The notes under the pieces: model-generated | Databases searched by the model: none | The model's input: the letters and a program-made list of their open reading frames with translations, nothing else | Told to the model about the DNA's origin: nothing | Source of the DNA: an uncultured Eubacteriales bacterium | Lineage (GTDB): Bacteria; Bacillota; Clostridia; Christensenellales; UBA1242 | Direction of reading: 5' to 3' | Assembly (NCBI GenBank): GCA_948806215.1 | Contig: CAQIDI010000002.1 | Location: forward strand, 1-64,000 | DNA: 64,000 nt | Position numbers and translations under genes: made by a program | In this document: in pieces, positions 33,382-42,087 of the stretch | How positions within the stretch are numbered: the stretch's first letter is position 1 | Layout: every line of letters begins with the position of its first letter

Positions 33382-33418
33382 AAAAAAATAAGCAAAATTG
33401 TGGTTCGCTTATTTTTTT
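33382..33418 (-). terminator. Terminator of the kinase-like gene
   Basis: AAAAAAATAAGC (33382-33393) / GCTTATTTTTTT (33407-33418). Confidence 0.8.
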
Positions 33419-34344
33419 CTACCTTCCGTTTTAGAAATTACTTTCCCAAAATTCAAATTGAAATTTTGTTCGCCAACAATGCTTTTTAAAACATATGACG
33501 CATAATCTTTATCGTGCAAACTATAGCCATTATTTTTTATTGCCGTATATATTTTTTTAGAAATATCAACATTTTGGTTGTGCAGTTCGGAAATTTGTTT
33601 TTCATTAAATAGCGGGCAATCTAACATATACACCGGGTCTGCAAAATAAAGGCAGTTTTCAAAAATTTCGGCAAAACTTCCAGTTGCACAATCAAATTTT
33701 TCTTGTTCGGTTAACGGTTGTTTTTTGTTTTTTACATAATCTTTAATAAATTCTTCTATATCTAAATCCACTAACTTAAATCCGGTTTTAGGACTATATA
33801 ATATATTTTCTCCATTATTATCAAATTCCCGAATACCAAAATTTGCCATAACCATTATACCATTAAGCAACTCATCGAAATGTTCTTGCGGTGCCTGATT
33901 TAACATTTTTATTGTTTGCAAATTGTAATTAAACACATAATCTGACACATTTAAAAGTTGTTGTTTGCTTAATTCATTTAAATCACAATTAATATTTAAT
34001 GCATCTTTACAAATTTGCTCACTATTGTATTTATATAAAGGTCTACCTACAACTCTTTCTTGAAGTTCGTAATAATCGTTTTCAAAATATTTACACACAT
34101 AAATTTTAGATGTTGGAACTCCGCTTTGAATTAACAAATTGTTAAAAGCTCTAATCTTATCAAAATTTCTATAACGCACTCTAAAATACCCTGCGTTACC
34201 AGCATTAACTGGCTCTAAGCTTTTTAAAACTGCATAGCCGTTTTTATTTAAATAACAAGCTTTTATTGTTCCTATTTTGTTTGGTTCTATATTATTTTGT
34301 TTTATTCTGTTAATGTAGGCTTGTAAAACACTTTCACTATTCAA
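33409..34344 (-). CDS. Divergent protein-kinase-fold-like protein
   Basis: A 311 aa protein of unrecognised family. It has scattered kinase/phosphotransferase hallmarks: Lys41 in YAVLKS, ELQERVVGRPLY (hinge-like), Asp175-x4-Asn180 in REFDNNGENILY (catalytic-loop-like) and Asp193 in FKLVDLD (DFG-like). The gene at 42088-42987 shares all four features and the ELQER string, so they are paralogues. It starts at TTG, supported by AAAGGAG 8 bp upstream. The substrate is unknown; a small-molecule or protein kinase role is inferred from motifs. Confidence 0.5.
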   Translation of the reverse strand: MNSESVLQAYINRIKQNNIEPNKIGTIKACYLNKNGYAVLKSLEPVNAGNAGYFRVRYRNFDKIRAFNNLLIQSGVPTSKIYVCKYFENDYYELQERVVGRPLYKYNSEQICKDALNINCDLNELSKQQLLNVSDYVFNYNLQTIKMLNQAPQEHFDELLNGIMVMANFGIREFDNNGENILYSPKTGFKLVDLDIEEFIKDYVKNKKQPLTEQEKFDCATGSFAEIFENCLYFADPVYMLDCPLFNEKQISELHNQNVDISKKIYTAIKNNGYSLHDKDYASYVLKSIVGEQNFNLNFGKVISKTEGRKK

Positions 34345-34411
34345 AACTTTTTCTCCTTTGCTTTACTAAACTAATTTTAACATTTTATTAACTTAGTTGC
34401 AATAGTGAAAT

Positions 34412-34441
34412 AAAAAAGTGCTCTAAACAGAACACTTTTTT
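34412..34441 (-). terminator. Terminator of the first ABC operon
   Basis: AAAAAAGTG (34412-34420) / CACTTTTTT (34433-34441). Confidence 0.75.
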
Positions 34442-34600
34442 ACATAATAATATTTCCATTAATTTTCTTACTATTTAATAAGTAATAAGTTTTTTATTAA
34501 TAATTAATTTTGCCTATTCAATTAAGTAGGTTGTTTGTTAGCGGGGATAGATTTCGCCACTCAATACTTTTTTTGAATGTCAAAAAAGTATTATAAAATT

Positions 34601-36637
34601 TTATACCTTGCTAAATTGGCTATTATATAGATTATAATAGAATCCTTGTTTTTTAAGAAGTTCGGCGTGAGTACCTTGCTCAATAATGTTTCCTTTGTTC
34701 ATAACCAGGATTAAATCGGAATTAACAATGGTGCTTAACCTGTGAGCAACCACAAAACTTGTTCGATTTTGCATCATAGTATTAAATGCATTTTGAATTA
34801 AAGTTTCGGTTCTAGTATCAATATTAGATGTTGCTTCATCTAATATTAAAATTTTTGGTTTTAATAACATTATTCTTGCAATACAAATTAACTGTTTTTG
34901 GCCTTGCGATAAGTTATCGCCATTTTCGTTAATCATTGCATCATAGCCGTTTTCCATTGTTTGAATAAAGTCGTGAGCGTGTGCTAGTTTTGATGCTTTT
35001 ATTATTGCATCCATAGAAGCATTTGGATTTCCGTAAGCAATATTTTCTTTAATGGATGCAGCAAACAACCAAGTATCCTGTAACACCATACCATAACTAT
35101 CACGCAAACTAGCTCTGGTTATATCGGTAATTGGTTCTCCAGAAACCTTAATTGTTCCACTGTTAACATCGTAAAAACGCATTAACAAATTAATCATTGT
35201 GCTTTTGCCACAGCCTGTAGGCCCAACAATTGCAACCTTCCAACCATTTTCAACCCTTAAGTTTAAGCCTTCAATAAGTTTTTTGTTTGGAGTGTAGCTA
35301 AAGCTAACATCGTTCATTTCAACTGTGCCATCACAATTTTCTAACACTTTATTATCTGCATCACTAACTTCATCATCAATACTTAAAACATTAAACACCC
35401 TGCGTGCAGCAGTATAAGCCGCTTGAACATCGGTAAAAATTGAAGAAAGTTCATCGAATGGTTGAACATATTTATTTGCATATTGAAGAATAACAGAAAC
35501 CGAACCTATTGAAATACCACCAGAAATTGCAGTAATAGTTCCCATAATAGCAACAATACCATAAATAACGCCATTAATAAATCTAGCAACCGGACCTGAT
35601 AATGCAGAATAGAAATTTAGTTTTTCTGATACTGCACCAACTTCGTGGTTTATTTTATCAAATTTTTCTAATGCTTCATCTTCATAACTAAAAGCTTTTA
35701 AAACTTTTTCGTTACCAAGCATTTCAACAATATTTCCAGATAGGTCTCCGTTTAGTTTTGCATTTCTTCTAAAGAACTTATCGGATTTAATTGTTATATA
35801 TGCAGTTGCTGCAATAGATATTGGAGTTAATGCTATAATAGCTGCCGAAATTGGCACATTAATTGTGAACAAGATATAAATTAATAGCACTATTGTTGCA
35901 AAACAATCAATAAACGAAGTTAAACCTTCTAAAAACCCATCGGTTATATCTTCAACATCGTTAATCATACGGCTTTGCAAATCGCCTTGTGAACTACCAT
36001 CTATATATTTTAGCGGAACAGTGTTAAACTTTTTAAACAATGCTTCGCGTATCGAGCGAGATGTTTTATAACCAACAATGCTTTCTGTGAAGTTTGTTAA
36101 CCACCTAGTAACTGCATATCCAGTTGCGGTTATTGCCAACCAAACTAATATTGTTGATAACCTTGAAAAATCTACATCTCCAACTCCCACTATGCAATCG
36201 ATTGCCTTACCAGAAAGAATTGGCACAAATAATTCTAATGCAGAAGTTATAAGCGACAAAATAACCGAGGCCACCATCCAATACCAATGCTTCCCAACAA
36301 ATTTGAAAAATCTTAGTAGGATTTTTTGTTTCTTTTTATCAGGTCTATGCAATCTTTCTAATTTAGTACCCTGAGTTAAAATTGGTGTAGGGTCAATAAT
36401 TTTGTTGCGTTGCATATTTTTTTCTTCGTTAGTAGCAGTATCAAGTTTATAAAGCGATGCTGGTGCAACCTTTTCTACTATTGGTGTTGGTTGCACTTTA
36501 TCTGGATTATTAAAACTTGGTGGTGGAAGATCTTTTAATTGCTTTTGTAAATCTCTAAACTCTTTTTGAGTCATATGAGCAGGTTTTACTTTTGCTTTAG
36601 ACTTTACTTCCTTTTCCTTTATATTCTTTTTATCCAT
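34601..36637 (-). CDS. Heterodimeric ABC exporter, catalytic half
   Basis: A 678 aa half-transporter. A charged, Pro-containing cytoplasmic extension of about 105 residues precedes six transmembrane helices (about 115-390), then the nucleotide-binding domain: Walker A GPTGCGKST, signature LSQGQ, Walker B LILDEAT with the catalytic Glu, and H-loop VAHRLST. The intact Walker B and altered signature fit the catalytic member of an asymmetric heterodimer. It follows its partner by 8 bp. Paralogue of 58379-60226. Substrate unknown (drug/lipid exporter type). Confidence 0.9.
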   Translation of the reverse strand: MDKKNIKEKEVKSKAKVKPAHMTQKEFRDLQKQLKDLPPPSFNNPDKVQPTPIVEKVAPASLYKLDTATNEEKNMQRNKIIDPTPILTQGTKLERLHRPDKKKQKILLRFFKFVGKHWYWMVASVILSLITSALELFVPILSGKAIDCIVGVGDVDFSRLSTILVWLAITATGYAVTRWLTNFTESIVGYKTSRSIREALFKKFNTVPLKYIDGSSQGDLQSRMINDVEDITDGFLEGLTSFIDCFATIVLLIYILFTINVPISAAIIALTPISIAATAYITIKSDKFFRRNAKLNGDLSGNIVEMLGNEKVLKAFSYEDEALEKFDKINHEVGAVSEKLNFYSALSGPVARFINGVIYGIVAIMGTITAISGGISIGSVSVILQYANKYVQPFDELSSIFTDVQAAYTAARRVFNVLSIDDEVSDADNKVLENCDGTVEMNDVSFSYTPNKKLIEGLNLRVENGWKVAIVGPTGCGKSTMINLLMRFYDVNSGTIKVSGEPITDITRASLRDSYGMVLQDTWLFAASIKENIAYGNPNASMDAIIKASKLAHAHDFIQTMENGYDAMINENGDNLSQGQKQLICIARIMLLKPKILILDEATSNIDTRTETLIQNAFNTMMQNRTSFVVAHRLSTIVNSDLILVMNKGNIIEQGTHAELLKKQGFYYNLYNSQFSKV

Positions 36638-36645
36638 TTTATCCC

Positions 36646-38370
36646 CTACTTTGTTTGTGAATCGTTAATTTCTTTATAAACATCACAGTTTTGCATAAGT
36701 TCGCTATGCTTACCAATACCAACAACATTGCCTTTATCAAGCACAACAATTTGATCTGCATTTTTAACTGAGTTAACACGCTGTGAAACAATAAACACTG
36801 TCATATCTTTAGTATCGTTTTTTATTGCCGACCTAAGTGCCGCATCGGTTGCAAAGTCTAACGCACTAGCACTATCGTCTAAAATTAAAAATTCAGGATT
36901 TCCAACTAACGCACGAGCAATTGTTAAACGCTGGCGTTGTCCACCAGAAAAGTTTTTTCCGCCGGCTTGAACTTTAAAATCAAGTTTACCATCTAATTCG
37001 TTAACAAATTCTTCCGCCTGTGCTGTTTTAATTGCTTTAAAAATTTCTTCGTCTGATGCATCTTCTTTTTTGAAGCACATATTTTCGCGAAGCGAACCAC
37101 TAAACAAAACTGCTCGTTGTGGCACAACTCCAATAATTTCACGAAGTTGAATTAAATCTAAATCGGTAATATCTTTTCCATAAATTTTAACTTTGCCTTT
37201 TGTTGCATCGTAAAATCTTGGAATTAAGGAAACAACTGTTGTTTTTCCGCTACCAGTTCCACCAATAACTCCAATGGTTTGCCCACGCTTAACTTTTAAA
37301 CTTAAATTGTTTAATGCGTTTTTGCTTGCCCCCTGATAACCAAACGATACATTTTTAAACTCAACTGCAAACTCGCTTTTTCTATCGTCTTCATTAAACA
37401 GATATGCATTTTCTGGGCTTAGTATTGATGGTTTAGTATTAAATACTTCGGTTATTCTGTTGTTACAGTTAACCGCTTTAATTAACGAAATAATAATATT
37501 GGCAAGAGTAACAAGCGATGCTCCAATTTGTTTTAGATAGTTAATAAACGCTGTTATATTACCAACAGTTAAAGTTCCTAGGTTAACATCGATTGCACCA
37601 AACCATAATATCGCAACAATTGCAAAGTTTAAAACAATACTGGTTATCGGATTTAAAATTGTTGAAACAATAGAAACATTAACACTAGAATTCATAAGTT
37701 GTTTTGTTACAACACTAAATCGATTTTCTTCATATTCTTGTTTGTTAAATGCTCTAATAACACGAGAACCTTGCAAGTTTTCACGAGTAACATCGGAAAC
37801 TTTATCTAGGTTTTTTTGTGTTCTATCGTAAAGCGGAATTGTTGCTTTTAACAAAAACCAAACAATAACAAATATAACTGGTGCAACAACTAAGAAAACT
37901 AAACTTAATTTTAAGTTGATTGAAAGTGCCATAATTAATGCACCCACAAGCAAAAATGGCACGCGAGTAACATTACGGAACACTTGTGAAACAGCTTGAC
38001 GAATACGCGAAACATCGTGTGTTAAACGGTTATTAAGCGATGCTGTTGAAAACTTATCAATTTCGGCGTGCGAAAATGTGGTTATGTGTTTAAATAAGTC
38101 GGTACGAAATTTAACCGCAACTCCGCTAGAAGCTTTTGCAGCCATTTTTTGACATACAACCGCCGATAAAATTCCAACAACATTTAGCCCTAAAACTATT
38201 GCTCCATAAATATAAATATGGTTTGCGTCTCTATTTGCAACCCCCACATCAATCATTGATGCAACAAGTAACGGAATAATTAACTCCGTTATGGTTTCAA
38301 TAAGTTTTGCAAGTGGTGCAATAATAGTTTCTTTTAAATAATCTTTCAAGTATCCCTTTAATCTTTTCAT
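36646..38370 (-). CDS. Heterodimeric ABC exporter, degenerate half
   Basis: A 574 aa half-transporter: six transmembrane helices (about 15-300), Walker A GGTGSGKTT, canonical signature FSGGQ, and Walker B FLILDDS in which the catalytic Glu is Asp; the H-loop is SQRVNS with Gln for His. These two degenerate positions mark the non-catalytic site of asymmetric exporters such as TM287/288. AGGATT precedes the ATG. It is first in a two-gene operon and a paralogue of 56635-58377. Confidence 0.9.
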   Translation of the reverse strand: MKRLKGYLKDYLKETIIAPLAKLIETITELIIPLLVASMIDVGVANRDANHIYIYGAIVLGLNVVGILSAVVCQKMAAKASSGVAVKFRTDLFKHITTFSHAEIDKFSTASLNNRLTHDVSRIRQAVSQVFRNVTRVPFLLVGALIMALSINLKLSLVFLVVAPVIFVIVWFLLKATIPLYDRTQKNLDKVSDVTRENLQGSRVIRAFNKQEYEENRFSVVTKQLMNSSVNVSIVSTILNPITSIVLNFAIVAILWFGAIDVNLGTLTVGNITAFINYLKQIGASLVTLANIIISLIKAVNCNNRITEVFNTKPSILSPENAYLFNEDDRKSEFAVEFKNVSFGYQGASKNALNNLSLKVKRGQTIGVIGGTGSGKTTVVSLIPRFYDATKGKVKIYGKDITDLDLIQLREIIGVVPQRAVLFSGSLRENMCFKKEDASDEEIFKAIKTAQAEEFVNELDGKLDFKVQAGGKNFSGGQRQRLTIARALVGNPEFLILDDSASALDFATDAALRSAIKNDTKDMTVFIVSQRVNSVKNADQIVVLDKGNVVGIGKHSELMQNCDVYKEINDSQTK

Positions 38371-38528
38371 ATTAATCCTAAGTAATAAAAAATTTTACAA
38401 TAAAATAATAACAACATTTATTTTTTTTTCAAAACGATTTTTGATTTTAATTATATTATAAGATATATTATTAATAAATAATAATTATATATTTATTATA
38501 TAAAAAATTTAAAATTGTATCAAAAAAC

Positions 38529-38556
38529 AAAAAAAGCACCATTAGGTGCTTCTTTG
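38529..38556 (-). terminator. Terminator of the small membrane protein gene
   Basis: AAGCACC (38534-38540) / GGTGCTT (38545-38551), T-run on the minus strand. Confidence 0.8.
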
Positions 38557-38562
38557 TTGGTA

Positions 38563-38796
38563 TTAGTCAATCCAAAGAACTTTATTAGCTAGAAGAATTG
38601 TGATCATATCAACTAACCAGAAAATAGCTGGACAAACAAATAACATGATGATTGCTAAAACAATACCAAGAACATTGTTTTTGTTTAAGCTTCTGCATAA
38701 ACGATAAACAGCCCAAACGATATCCAAAACTGGTAATGCAAGAATGAATTTAACAATTTTTGGAAGTCCATCAAATGCTTTTACTATTCCTTTCAT
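38563..38796 (-). CDS. Small two-helix membrane protein (77 aa)
   Basis: MKGIVKAFDGLPKIVKFI opens a 77 aa protein with two hydrophobic segments (about 15-33 and 41-72) joined by RLCRSLNKNN. An excellent AAGGAG site and its own terminator show it is a real gene. No function is known to me. It stands alone between the ABC operon and asnS. Confidence 0.75.
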   Translation of the reverse strand: MKGIVKAFDGLPKIVKFILALPVLDIVWAVYRLCRSLNKNNVLGIVLAIIMLFVCPAIFWLVDMITILLANKVLWID

Positions 38797-39124
38797 AGCC
38801 CTACTCCTTATATTTTTTAATTCTTTTGTAATATATTCATTACATTATTAGTTTAGTCCAGTTGAATATAATTTGTCAACCTATGTCCTACATTTTATTT
38901 AACATTTAGTCAAAATAATTTATAAATTTTAAATTCTTAAATTTTAAAAATTTATTAAAATAAAACAAGAACCATAACCAACTATTTTATCGTTAAGTTA
39001 TATCAAAATTAGTATATGATATTTGTTTTTAAAATATTATAAAAATAGTTATAAACTAAAAATTGTTAACAAATTTTTTTTAATTTTAAAATAAAAACTA
39101 AAACCTGTTTTTTGCAAAAGCTTT
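38797..39124. other. Gene-free AT-rich gap
   Basis: About 330 bp of nearly pure A/T upstream of the 77-aa gene. It must hold that gene's promoter, but I see no clear -35/-10 pair, ORF or repeat. Confidence 0.5.
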
Positions 39125-39150
39125 AAAAAAGTGGCGTTTGCCACTTTTTT
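39125..39150 (-). terminator. Terminator of the aspS2-asnS operon
   Basis: AAAAAAGTGGC (39125-39135) / GCCACTTTTTT (39140-39150), 4-nt loop. Confidence 0.9.
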
Positions 39151-40534
39151 AATATTCACAATTTTTTGGTGTTCTAGGAAATAATAAAACATCTCTAATG
39201 TTACTAATTCCGGTTACATACATTAAAAATCTTTCAAATCCAAGCCCATAACCACTATGTTTAACCGAGCCGTATTTTCTAAGATTAACATACCACCAAT
39301 AGTCTTTTTCTTTTAAACCGCATTCGGCAAGTTTAGTTTTTAAAACATCTAGCCTTTCTTCTCTTTCGCTTCCGCCAACCATTTCGCCAATGCCTGGAAC
39401 TAAAAGGTCGCAAGCTCTAACTGTTTTTCCGTCATCGTTTAAACGCATATAGAACGCCTTTATTTGTTTAGGATAATCAGTTACAAACACTGGGCAGTTA
39501 AACACTTTTTCACACAAGAATTTTTCGTGTTCCGATTGCATATCGCAACCCCAGAAAGCTTTAAACTCAAATTTATCGTTGTTCTCTTCTAATATTTTAA
39601 TAGCATCGGTATAAGTTAATCGTTTAAAATCGCTATTAACAACTTTATTTAATCTGTTTAATAAATCGTTATCAACAAATTGGTTAAAGAAGTTTAACTC
39701 ATCGGCGCAATTAACCAATAAATCGTTAATTAAATATTTTACCATTTTTTCTATTAAATCCATAACATCGTTTAACTCGCAAAATGCAACTTCGGGTTCT
39801 ATCATCCAAAATTCGCTTGCGTGCCTTGTGGTGTTACTGTTTTCACTTCTAAAGGTTGGTCCAAAAGTGTAAATTTTAGAAAATGCTAAAGCTAAAGCTT
39901 CGCCTTCTAACTGTCCGGTTGGAGTAAGAAAAACTGGTTTTCCAAAAAAGTCGTTTTCTGGTGTTGCATTTTCTAATGATTTTTTATCGTAAACTTTGTG
40001 AGTAGTTACTCTAAACACATCGGAACCACCTTCGCAATCTGCCCCAGTAATAATTGGAGTGTGAACATAAACAAAACCATTTTCGTTAAAAAATTTGTGA
40101 ATTGCATATGCCGCTTTACTTCTAACGCGGAACACCGAATTAAATAAATTTGTGCGTGGTCTTAAATAAGCAATTTCACGCAAAAATTCAACACTATGAC
40201 GCTTTTTTTGTAGTGGATATTCTGCATCGGTTTCGGATAGAACTTCCACTAAAGAAGCTTGAAGTTCAAACGGTTGTTTGTTGTTTGGTGTTAAAACAAT
40301 TTTACCTTTAATTAAAACCGAACTTCCTGTGTTTAGTTTTGACACAACATCGTAATTAATTAAGTTGGCATTAACCACAACTTGAAGCGACTTAAAACAA
40401 GTTCCATCGGTTAAATCAATAAAAGCAAATGTTTTTAAATCTCTGGAACTTTTAACCCATCCACCAACAGTTACTGTTCCGCTTATATAATCGTTAACAT
40501 TATCGTATAATTTTTTAATATCTAACTTTTCCAT
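39149..40534 (-). CDS. asnS: Asparaginyl-tRNA synthetase
   Basis: A 461 aa class II synthetase of the bacterial AsnRS type: OB-fold anticodon-binding domain (1-120), FVYVHTPIITGADCEGGSDVF (motif 1 and substrate loop), TFGPTFRSENSNTTRHASEF (motif 2, with the Asn-type SENSNT string) and GYGLGFERFLMY (motif 3). It charges tRNA(Asn) directly. AAGGAG precedes the ATG; it lies 15 bp after the archaeal-type AspRS, in one operon under the Asp/Asn leader. Confidence 0.95.
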   Translation of the reverse strand: MEKLDIKKLYDNVNDYISGTVTVGGWVKSSRDLKTFAFIDLTDGTCFKSLQVVVNANLINYDVVSKLNTGSSVLIKGKIVLTPNNKQPFELQASLVEVLSETDAEYPLQKKRHSVEFLREIAYLRPRTNLFNSVFRVRSKAAYAIHKFFNENGFVYVHTPIITGADCEGGSDVFRVTTHKVYDKKSLENATPENDFFGKPVFLTPTGQLEGEALALAFSKIYTFGPTFRSENSNTTRHASEFWMIEPEVAFCELNDVMDLIEKMVKYLINDLLVNCADELNFFNQFVDNDLLNRLNKVVNSDFKRLTYTDAIKILEENNDKFEFKAFWGCDMQSEHEKFLCEKVFNCPVFVTDYPKQIKAFYMRLNDDGKTVRACDLLVPGIGEMVGGSEREERLDVLKTKLAECGLKEKDYWWYVNLRKYGSVKHSGYGLGFERFLMYVTGISNIRDVLLFPRTPKNCEY

Positions 40535-40549
40535 TCTTACTCCTTAAAA

Positions 40550-41836
40550 CTATGGATTAATTCTATTTGGTCCACGGAAAATAAATTCTGCTTCTTTAAT
40601 GCTTTGAATATTTAACATTAACATAATAATTCTATCTAGTCCCAAGCCAAAACCACCGTGTGGAGGGCAACCATATTTAAAGAACTCTAAATAAAATTTA
40701 ACATCTTCGCCCAAACCTTTTTCTTCGGCTTGTTGCTTTAAAATTTCATATCTGTGTTCACGCTGAGCACCAGTTGTTATTTCAACCCCTCTCCAAATTA
40801 AATCGTAACCTTGAGGCACTCCGTTTTTTCGCATATGATAGAATGCGCGTTTATCCTTTGGATAATCGGTTATAAACATAAATTCGTGGTTAAACTTATC
40901 CTTAGCTAGTTTATAAACTAATTTTTCGGCTTCGGTTGATAAATCTAATTTATCTTCGTCGGTTGGCTTATAGCCATATTTTACAATTTCAGAATAAACA
41001 TCGGCTAATTTCATTCTTGGAAAAGGTTTTGTAGGAATAATAACTTGTGTTCCAAAAACTTGTTCAATAATTTCGCCATACTCTTGTTTAACTTTTGTTA
41101 ACGCGTAAATTAACAAATCTTCTTCCAAACTAATAACATCTTCAAACGATTCGATATAACTAAATTCAATATCAAAACCGGAAAATTCGGTTGCGTGCCT
41201 ATTGGTGTAACTTTGTTCTGCTCTAAACACAGGACCACTTTCAAAAATTCGTTCAAAACCTGCAGCCATTGCCATTTGTTTATAAAATTGTGGGCTTTGA
41301 GCAAGATATGCTTTTTTATCAAAATATTTAACTTCAAAAACATCCGAACCGCTTTCGCTAGCTGTTCCAATTAGTTTTGGTGTGTGGATTTCGATAAATT
41401 TATTATTTAACAAAAATTCTCTTAAGGCATTTGTAAAACAACTTTGAATTTTAAAAATAAGAATATTTCTTTCACTTCTTAAATCAATCCAACGATAGTC
41501 TAGGCGGTTATCAATGTTAGCATTATCCATAATTGGTAATGCTTCGGCGTGAGAAGTTACTTCCACTTTTGTTGGAATAAACTCTACTCCCCCCATTTTA
41601 ACATATTCACTAATAACACTTTTACCAGTAACGCTTACAACACTATTTGCAATTGTACCTTTTAATGCTTCAACAATTTCTGGCATTTTTTCTTTTTCGA
41701 TGGTTACTTGAATTTTTCCGCTAATATCTCTAACAACCAAAAAAATCATATATTTAGAATCTCTAAATTTTTCAACCCACCCCATTATTTTACTTTCTTT
41801 TTCTGGAACTAATTCGTTAATATAAGTTCTTTGCAT
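40550..41836 (-). CDS. aspS2: Archaeal-type aspartyl-tRNA synthetase (probably acting on tRNA(Asn))
   Basis: A 428 aa class II synthetase lacking the bacterial GAD insertion and resembling the archaeal/eukaryotic AspRS: RLDYRWIDLRS, FIEIHTPKLIGTASESGSDVF, VFRAEQSYTNRHATEFSGFD (motif 2) and GGFGLGLDRIIML (motif 3). In Clostridia such second AspRSs are usually called aspartate-tRNA(Asn) ligases and feed the GatCAB route to Asn-tRNA(Asn). Here it shares an operon with AsnRS, and a bacterial AspRS is also present at 23258. AAAGGAG precedes the ATG, directly after the leader terminator. Confidence 0.9.
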   Translation of the reverse strand: MQRTYINELVPEKESKIMGWVEKFRDSKYMIFLVVRDISGKIQVTIEKEKMPEIVEALKGTIANSVVSVTGKSVISEYVKMGGVEFIPTKVEVTSHAEALPIMDNANIDNRLDYRWIDLRSERNILIFKIQSCFTNALREFLLNNKFIEIHTPKLIGTASESGSDVFEVKYFDKKAYLAQSPQFYKQMAMAAGFERIFESGPVFRAEQSYTNRHATEFSGFDIEFSYIESFEDVISLEEDLLIYALTKVKQEYGEIIEQVFGTQVIIPTKPFPRMKLADVYSEIVKYGYKPTDEDKLDLSTEAEKLVYKLAKDKFNHEFMFITDYPKDKRAFYHMRKNGVPQGYDLIWRGVEITTGAQREHRYEILKQQAEEKGLGEDVKFYLEFFKYGCPPHGGFGLGLDRIIMLMLNIQSIKEAEFIFRGPNRINP

Positions 41837-41860
41837 AATTTATCTCCTTTAATTAATATT

Positions 41861-41888
41861 AAAAAAACCCTTAAAAAAATTTAAGGGT
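41861..41888 (-). terminator. Attenuator terminator of the aspS2-asnS operon
   Basis: Perfect 9-bp stem ACCCTTAAA (41867-41875) / TTTAAGGGT (41880-41888), 4-nt loop, followed on the minus strand by T6. It ends 24 bp before the aspS2 start. Competing pairings visible on the minus strand: GGGTA (41932-41936) with TACCC of the terminator arm, and TTTAATTAC (41947-41955) with GTAATTAAA (41896-41904). Confidence 0.8.
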
Positions 41889-41950
41889 AAATTTATTTAA
41901 TTACTTAAATTGCTTTGGAACTAAAAAAGCCTACCCAATTATATGTGTAA

Positions 41951-41995
41951 TTAAAAGTTATTATCGCAATCATCAACTTTAATAATCTTTTTCAT
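41951..41995 (-). CDS. Asp/Asn-codon leader peptide upstream of aspS2-asnS
   Basis: A 14-aa ORF, MKKIIKVDDCDNNF, with AGGAAC upstream. Five of its last seven residues are Asp or Asn (D-D-C-D-N-N), exactly the substrates of the two downstream synthetases. Its stop lies about 60 nt before an intrinsic terminator. Together with a promoter only 15-20 nt upstream this is the layout of a ribosome-mediated attenuator; no T-box sequence is seen. Confidence 0.65.
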   Translation of the reverse strand: MKKIIKVDDCDNNF

Positions 41996-42016
41996 ATTTT
42001 GTTCCTAACACTTGTA

Positions 42017-42046
42017 ATTCTAGCACTTTAATTATTTAGCAGTCAA
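42017..42046 (-). promoter_or_regulatory. Promoter of the aspS2-asnS leader
   Basis: TTGACT (42041-42046), 18-bp spacer, extended TGc-TAGAAT (42017-42022) on the minus strand; start of transcription near 42010. Confidence 0.7.
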
Positions 42047-42087
42047 CAATTAACCACTAATTTATTTTAGTTTGTTGTGTTGTTTTT

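Noticed and set aside
34563..34592. AATACTTTTTT / AAAAAAGTATT inverted repeat as a terminator
   Set aside because: All-AT stem with no T-run in either direction after it; a better terminator for this operon is at 34412-34441.
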